A DNA stretch of 64,000 nt, from the NCBI GenBank assembly GCA_963920665.1, contig OY987263.1, positions 39,467,218-39,531,217 on the forward strand, read 5' to 3'. The position numbers were made by a program, and so were the translations under genes. The stretch is from Straminergon stramineum (taxonomy: Eukaryota > Streptophyta > Bryopsida > Hypnales > Calliergonaceae). Under the pieces are notes generated by a model. The model ran no database searches. It had not been told where the DNA came from and worked only from the letters and a program-made list of their open reading frames with translations. Shown one piece after another: positions 62,884 through 64,000 of the stretch; the first letter of the stretch is position 1; every line of letters begins with the position of its first letter.

Positions 62884-63815
62884 TTAACCCCTAAAGGACT
62901 GTTGTCCCTTCAAGGGACAAATGAGATTTCAGGCAGGTATCTACGGTCTTAGTTTTTGTCCTGATTTTTTGAAATTTTTTAAGAAGATAGAAAAATTGGT
63001 TAGCTTTGTGGGAATATAATTTTTTTTTCATTTGGTGCCCATGAACAAATGTTATGCCCAAATAAGCTTAAAATAGGGGAGAGGGGGCAGCAAAAAAAAG
63101 TTTCAAAAATTTGAATTTTTTTATTTTTTATTTTTTCCCCTCATAGATTGTATTTTTGTCTACACCAAAAGCTTTGATTCATTCCATTTGGATTTGTTAT
63201 GAGAAAGTTATAGACAATCTTGTTTTGGGGGCACTTAGTGCACCTTCCTTAACAAATAACTTGTAGGACTCATTTCTAAATGCAAATTTTACAATTTCTC
63301 AAAAAGAAAGGGTCCATATGGTTTCATTAGCTTTTGTGAATAATGTCACCATTGGGATTAGTGCATTTTAATTCCATCTTAGAGATATTAATAATTTAGA
63401 TTTTCCTTCTATCTTGTACCTACTTCTACTTAACAATTTTTTAAAGAATCAAAATTAATGTTTTTTGTATTTCCTTTTTTTTCTTAGACTCTCAACTCAA
63501 TTCTCCACCATGAAGATTTAAAGCTCAATACTCTTAAGTGCAAAAATTAAAGTTAAGAAGGTTCAAAGTCAAATAACCTAATCCCACAATGTGAGGAAAA
63601 TTTTTTTTTCTTCACTTTAAACACAAATATCTTGCAATCTATGTAGTCAAAATTTCTGAAATGTTTTCCACACATTTTCATACTAGTTAGATGTAAGATC
63701 CTATGGTTATATGTGCAAAAAATACAATTTTCATTTTTTTTTTAGTCTTTGCTCTAAAAATGGCAATTTTGAGTGTGTTTTTGTAGAAAAAAGGCCTTGG
63801 TCGTATAGGGGTTAA
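62884..63815 (+). repeat. TIR repeat family member C (about 930 bp)
   Basis: Starts TTAACCCCTAAAGGACTG and ends CCTTGGTCGTATAGGGGTTAA, an inverted copy of the family end TTAACCCCTAAAGGACCAAGG. The right 200 bp match member B. The interior (about 63220-63450) matches blocks at 54.8 and 58.4 kb, including ACTTCTACTTAACAATTTTT. No coding frame. Confidence 0.75.
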
Positions 63816-64000
63816 AATAATAACTAAATTATCTTTTATTTTGGAAGAACCAACACTTTCACATCACATGTCCAAATGCCATGAAAGGAAATTGTTGCAC
63901 TCTTTCATGCATTAAGCTTTCTATTTGTATCATAAATGCAATCCTCACATCACAACAAAGCTCTTGCACTCCTTTGTGCATGAAGCTTTTTATATCAATT

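Overview
The window looks like nuclear DNA of a land plant, most likely a moss or other bryophyte. Genes contain short GT-AG introns (about 130-350 nt, some near 1 kb). Promoters carry plant telo-box (AAACCCTA) and G-box motifs. Gene families are plant ones: a TIR-NB-LRR receptor, a CxxC-less plant-type OST3/6 subunit, a plant UDP-sugar transporter and a plant-like flavin monooxygenase. A fungal-type HET-domain gene is also present; I recall such genes being reported in mosses and attributed to transfer from fungi. Genes sit in GC-richer islands separated by long AT-rich stretches full of decayed repeats.

Layout. 1-3.1 kb: two diverged copies of an unrecognised block flank an internally deleted OST3/6 pseudogene. 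3.1-7.5 kb (-): a five-exon TIR-NB-LRR gene with one in-frame TGA and an odd 168-bp-repeat tail. 7.5-9.9 kb: its upstream region, with a promoter-like cluster. 12.3-13.1 kb (-): a dead Tc1/mariner transposase. 14.3-15.9 kb (+): a HET-domain pseudogene. 17-28 kb: AT-rich desert with MITE-like repeats. 28.6-29.6 kb (-): an intact intronless OST3/6 gene. 30-35 kb: desert. 37.7-42.4 kb (+): an intact seven-exon FAD monooxygenase. 43.4-47.6 kb (+): a URGT-type nucleotide-sugar transporter pseudogene carrying three different MITEs. 49.2-53.6 kb (-): a 1,451-codon frame of unknown family broken by eleven in-frame stops and no frameshift. 53.6-64 kb: repeats, including two copies of a roughly 930-bp TIR element and a duplicated hairpin.

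Only two genes look clearly intact: OST3/6 (ER N-glycosylation) and the FAD monooxygenase. The others share one mode of decay: the reading frame is kept while TAG and TGA stops accumulate, far more often than TAA. This fits C-to-T change at methylated CG and CHG sites. The most novel item is the 4.35-kb frame at 49.2-53.6 kb. No operon-like functional links are apparent. All coordinates were worked out by hand from the sequence.
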